From positions 2,866-12,035 of the forward strand of contig DHMD01000013.1 in the NCBI GenBank assembly GCA_002405615.1: a stretch of 9,170 bases of DNA, in the 5' to 3' direction. This DNA is from Christensenella sp. UBA4651. Lineage in GTDB: Bacteria > Bacillota > Clostridia > Christensenellales > UBA1242. Below are positions 6,766 to 9,170 of the stretch, piece by piece (positions within the stretch are counted from its first letter, which is position 1; each line of letters starts with the position of its first letter). The notes beneath the pieces are model-generated. The model was not told the origin of the DNA, did no database searches, and saw only the letters and a program-made list of their open reading frames with translations. The position numbers were made by a program, and so were the translations under genes.

Positions 6766-7461
6766 TTAGTTTATAAAGTTTTGTGAGCCTTGTGGAACTT
6801 CAACCTTACCATTTGCCCTTTGCTTCTTGGTTTTGTAAATGTTATATAGCAATATACCAACAGTTGCTATGAATGTGCCAAACAAAGTCCCACTCAAGAC
6901 ATCGGTAAAATAATGCACTCCGAGAATAATTCGACTCAATGGCACGAGAAAAATCATCACAGCGGAAATTGAGCAGACAACATATTTTACCCAAACTTTC
7001 ACTTGTGGAGAAGAACAAACAAAATAGCACAAGAGGATAAATACGCAAGCGACACAAATTGAATGTCCACTAGGGAAACTAGACGAACTTTCGCTCATCC
7101 ACCAAAGCGCTTCGTCTGGACGAGGGCGATTTATGATAAACTTGATGATTTTTTGAAGTACCCACGATGATAGAATTGTGCCTGCAAAGAACCAAAGTTT
7201 CGACCTAAATTTCCACACTAGCCCCATAATCAAAATTATCGCTATTATAAAGTATGTATAGCCGAACTCAGTGATAATTCTAAAAAACCAGTATACCCCG
7301 TTTCCTTTCTCCCCTCTCACCGAATACGCCCAGTTAGCAAGAGTAGAATCCACACTGAGAGGTGCTAAACCATTTGCGACAACTAAAATTAGTATTATCG
7401 CAAAACCTATAAAACTCGCTCCCATAGTAACAAACAGTGCTATACTTGCTCTTTTGCTCAT
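6766..7461 (-). CDS. PAP2-family membrane phosphatase
   Basis: This 231-residue protein has six predicted membrane spans (the first at about 8-29) and carries the full PAP2/acid-phosphatase catalytic triad of motifs: KFIINRPRP at 107-115 (KX6RP), FPSGHS at 129-134, and SRIILGVHYFTD at 176-187 (SRX5HX3D). Such enzymes remove phosphate from lipid phosphates, for example undecaprenyl pyrophosphate or phosphatidate, at the outer face of the membrane. The exact substrate is not shown. The ATG at 7459-7461 follows GGAGGAG directly; an in-frame upstream extension of 13 residues lacks a ribosome binding site and overlaps the promoter. It appears monocistronic, with its own promoter upstream and terminator-like hairpins downstream. 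Any role with the adjacent sporulation genes is unproven. Confidence 0.92.
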   Translation of the reverse strand: MSKRASIALFVTMGASFIGFAIILILVVANGLAPLSVDSTLANWAYSVRGEKGNGVYWFFRIITEFGYTYFIIAIILIMGLVWKFRSKLWFFAGTILSSWVLQKIIKFIINRPRPDEALWWMSESSSSFPSGHSICVACVFILLCYFVCSSPQVKVWVKYVVCSISAVMIFLVPLSRIILGVHYFTDVLSGTLFGTFIATVGILLYNIYKTKKQRANGKVEVPQGSQNFIN

Positions 7462-7480
7462 AACTCCTCCAATTTGAATT

Positions 7481-7508
7481 ATTATAACATAAACTTGCAA
7501 AATTACAA
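7481..7508 (-). promoter_or_regulatory. Promoter of the PAP2 gene
   Basis: On the minus strand an extended -10 (TGtTATAAT, hexamer at 7481-7486) has TTGTAA (7503-7508) 16 bp upstream. The start codon lies about 20 bp downstream of the -10 box. Confidence 0.7.
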
Positions 7509-7537
7509 ACAGAATTTGGAGGCTAGCGTAATTTTTA

Positions 7538-7546
7538 CATATAATA
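7538..7546 (+). promoter_or_regulatory. Candidate -10 element upstream of the DUF11-like gene
   Basis: CATATAATA contains a perfect sigma-A -10 hexamer (TATAAT, 7540-7545) but has only a poor -35 (TTGGAG at 7516-7521, 18 bp away). The nine bases also match the sigma-K -10 pattern CATAnnnTA, yet I see no AC-type -35 in place. The sigma factor is therefore open. The transcript would have a leader of about 75 nt. Confidence 0.4.
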
Positions 7547-7627
7547 CGGATATTTAGTCAAGTGCTGAACAAGTTTTACTAAACCAACATAATATGTAAT
7601 AAATATCGCTCAAAAGGAGTTTTTTGT

Positions 7628-8368
7628 TTGGTGAAAAGCATTTCCAAAGAGGAGGGAAAGACATATTCTGGCGGCAATGTAAGCAATGGCATTTCGCTAC
7701 AAGCTGAAACTAATTTGACCTATAATAGAACAAGTGAAAAAGATTTTGCAGCACCTGGCGAAATTCTAACACAATCTCTTACTCTGACCAATAATTCCGC
7801 ATCAGAAATATACAGTATTTTCGTTAAGGACTATATCCCTGACGGTGTAAGTTTTGTTCCCAGTACGGTATCAATCGGAGGGGCTTCGTTCCCCACTTAC
7901 GACCCAAATACAGGATTTTATTTTAGAGGAACTTTGCCGACAGGCCATAGCCAAACAATGACCTACTCTATAAAAGTTGCTGACCCCATCTCTGATGAAA
8001 TCACTTCCCTAACTCTATATTCGGATATTAATTATGGTATAAATGGAGGAGAGTTGACTCAAAAATCTAATGAAACGAAGATTGATATTGCATTTAGTGA
8101 AATTTCGATTTCAAAAACAACGGACAAATCGGCAGTGATTAGTGGACAAAAACTGGTGTTTCAGAGTGTAATAAAAAATATCGGTACTTTGGAGGATAGT
8201 GATGTATTTTTTGAGGACACCTTGCCACAAGGTGTTAAATTTGTCGATGGTAGCGTAAAAATTGATGGAGTGCTTTACCTAGATTATGACCCAAATATTG
8301 GCTTTGATTTGGGAACTATCCCCGCAAAATCACAAAAAACCATAACTTTTGAGGTTACGGTTGATTAA
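7628..8368 (+). CDS. DUF11-like two-repeat protein, no visible signal peptide
   Basis: This 246-residue protein is built from two related beta-rich modules of about 90 residues, at roughly 25-118 and 159-246. Each has the DUF11/conserved-repeat pattern: a motif of the type YIPDGVSFV (69-77) or TLPQGVKFV (198-206), then a set ending in YDPN (91-94 and 220-223), a short GT(L/I)P segment, and a closing beta strand (MTYSIKV, ITFEVTV). DUF11 modules are usually found in large secreted or surface proteins. This one is short, begins with a charged and polar stretch, and has no hydrophobic signal, sortase motif or transmembrane segment. AAGGAG at 7614-7619 is 8 nt before TTG (7628) and 11 nt before GTG (7631), and either could be the start. 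The function is unknown. A self-assembling or spore-surface structural role is a guess from the sporulation-gene neighbourhood. Confidence 0.82.
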   Translation: MVKSISKEEGKTYSGGNVSNGISLQAETNLTYNRTSEKDFAAPGEILTQSLTLTNNSASEIYSIFVKDYIPDGVSFVPSTVSIGGASFPTYDPNTGFYFRGTLPTGHSQTMTYSIKVADPISDEITSLTLYSDINYGINGGELTQKSNETKIDIAFSEISISKTTDKSAVISGQKLVFQSVIKNIGTLEDSDVFFEDTLPQGVKFVDGSVKIDGVLYLDYDPNIGFDLGTIPAKSQKTITFEVTVD

Positions 8369-8371
8369 ATT

Positions 8372-8841
8372 TTATTTTTTATTAATTTCTTTTATCGATT
8401 TTGTGTCACTTGTATTTTCTTTTTCACCTTGTGAATTGGCAGAGAAAAATAGGTGTAGTCCAAGAGCGGCATTAAAGCCTGTGGCGGCGAAAACGCTAAA
8501 TCTTTCTACAACGCCAAAATATTCTGCTGGAACGATTTTCATACCCATTGCCCCAACGAGCATCATACACAACGCAACAAGCGCGCAAATCGCATAGGAC
8601 TTATATTTTTTTGCTTAAATCCTGCAATTATAATAAGTACGAGCGAAACTATGGACAACAAAACAACCGCAGCGGTAGTAATCATATGCATTACATCTTG
8701 GAACGAGCCAGCATAGCCGCTAGTTGTAAGAGGGAACATTCTATACCCTACTGCCGAAACAAACTCCATAATTGCAAATAAGTAAACGCCTATCCTCAAC
8801 AGATTTGTTTCACTTGTTAAACTAGGCTTTTTAGAAAAATT
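8372..8841 (-). pseudogene. DUF998-type membrane protein, frameshifted and N-terminally truncated
   Basis: Two overlapping frames on the minus strand together encode one DUF998-like integral membrane protein of unknown function. The upstream frame (from 8841, just after an in-frame TGA) gives TNLLRIGVYLFAIMEFVSA, GYRMFPLTTSGYAGSFQDVMH and two further spans ending at AGFKQKN. The downstream frame resumes with MMLVGAMGMKIVPAEYFG, ERFSVFAATGFNAALGLHLF and a polar tail. Adding one A to the A7 run (plus-strand T7 at 8606-8612) joins them seamlessly as FKQKKYKSYAICALVALCMMLVG. After repair only about 156 residues are present, and the family's usual N-terminal span region (about 40-50 residues) is missing. 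There is no ATG with a ribosome binding site. The 3' end is 3 bp from the stop of the convergent DUF11-like gene. Confidence 0.8.
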
Positions 8842-8863
8842 TCAACTGATTTTTTAACCTTGT

Positions 8864-8885
8864 TTTTGATTTAGCAAAATCAAAA
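8864..8885. repeat. AT-rich inverted repeat after the Sel1-repeat gene
   Basis: TTTTGATTT (8864-8872) and AAATCAAAA (8877-8885) form a perfect 9-bp stem with a 4-base loop. It sits 12 bp after the stop of the Sel1-repeat gene (minus strand). With one GC pair per arm and no good T-run it would be a weak terminator at best. Confidence 0.5.
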
Positions 8886-8897
8886 CTCAAAAAGCAA

Positions 8898-9170
8898 CTA
8901 CTTTTTATCTTTTTTGTTCATAAGTGTATAAACTCTTTTAATTGCGTCAAGACCTGCACTTTCTCCGTTTTCTGCCGCTTTTCCATACATTTCTATTGCT
9001 TTTTTATAATCTTGTTTTACTCCAAAACCATTTTCATAGCATATTCCAAGATTGTGATAAGCGACACCAGAATTACAATTTTTGACAGCAGTTTTGAAAC
9101 ATTTTACAGCTTCCTTTTTATTTTCCTTTACACCTTTGCCTTGCAAATAACAAAGTCCAATATTGATAAT
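8898..9170 (-). CDS. Sel1-repeat (TPR-like) protein, C-terminal part, runs off right edge
   Basis: These are the last 90 codons of a Sel1-like repeat protein. The frame is open to the right edge (it begins IINIGLCYLQGKGV), so the start lies outside the window and an apparent TTG start at 9144-9146 is internal. Two Sel1 repeats are visible, with the hallmark G-x-G-V and A/YxxA helical positions: CYLQGKGVKENKKEAVKCFK and CYENGFGVKQDYKKAIEMYG, followed by KAAENG and a partial third helix. The tail ends in lysines (MNKKDKK). Such repeats form alpha-solenoids that bind other proteins. Neither the partner nor the location can be inferred from this part. Confidence 0.88.
   Translation of the reverse strand: MINIGLCYLQGKGVKENKKEAVKCFKTAVKNCNSGVAYHNLGICYENGFGVKQDYKKAIEMYGKAAENGESAGLDAIKRVYTLMNKKDKK

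Noticed and set aside
6842..7057. A 71-codon minus-strand frame inside the PAP2 gene
   Set aside because: It is out of frame with the catalytic motifs of PAP2, which occupy the same bases.
8349..8781. Two plus-strand open frames over the DUF998 region
   Set aside because: They are complementary to the conserved membrane-protein frames and overlap the end of the DUF11 gene. No ribosome binding site was seen.

Overview
The window looks like chromosomal DNA of a low- to medium-GC endospore-forming Bacillota, probably a clostridium-like lineage. The evidence is three sporulation genes (yunB-like, spoVAD, spoVAE), a Phe T-box leader in front of pheST, AGGAGG-type ribosome binding sites and sigma-A promoters close to consensus. 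I see no phage, transposon, CRISPR array, tRNA or rRNA.

Left part (1-3967, minus strand). A translation operon reads right to left: a perfect-consensus promoter, a UUC-specific T-box with its terminator, pheS, pheT, and then the first 79 codons of a cysteine desulfurase that runs off the left edge. The spacings are 9 and 12 bp and each gene has a strong Shine-Dalgarno, so the three are probably one transcript. It would be induced when uncharged tRNA-Phe accumulates.

Middle part (3981-7461). A yunB-like sporulation gene (minus) is divergent from a small GNAT-like acetyltransferase gene (plus). The acetyltransferase gene converges on spoVAD-spoVAE (minus, overlapping by 1 nt) across a 12-bp hairpin terminator. 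SpoVAD and SpoVAE belong to the machinery that moves dipicolinic acid into and out of the spore. The usual companion spoVAC is not next to them. The spoVAD upstream region contains a plausible forespore-type (sigma-F/G) promoter. Upstream of that lies a PAP2-family membrane phosphatase gene with its own promoter and one or two terminator hairpins.

Right part (7462-9170). A plus-strand gene encodes a two-repeat DUF11-like protein with no visible secretion signal. Three bases beyond its stop, on the other strand, is the end of a broken DUF998-type membrane protein gene. That gene has a single-base frameshift in an A7 run and has lost its N-terminal region. The window closes with the C-terminal 90 codons of a Sel1-repeat protein on the minus strand.

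Nothing here is clearly a new multi-gene system. The items most worth a second look are the spoVAD-spoVAE pair without spoVAC, the signal-less DUF11 protein, and the homopolymer frameshift in the DUF998 gene.
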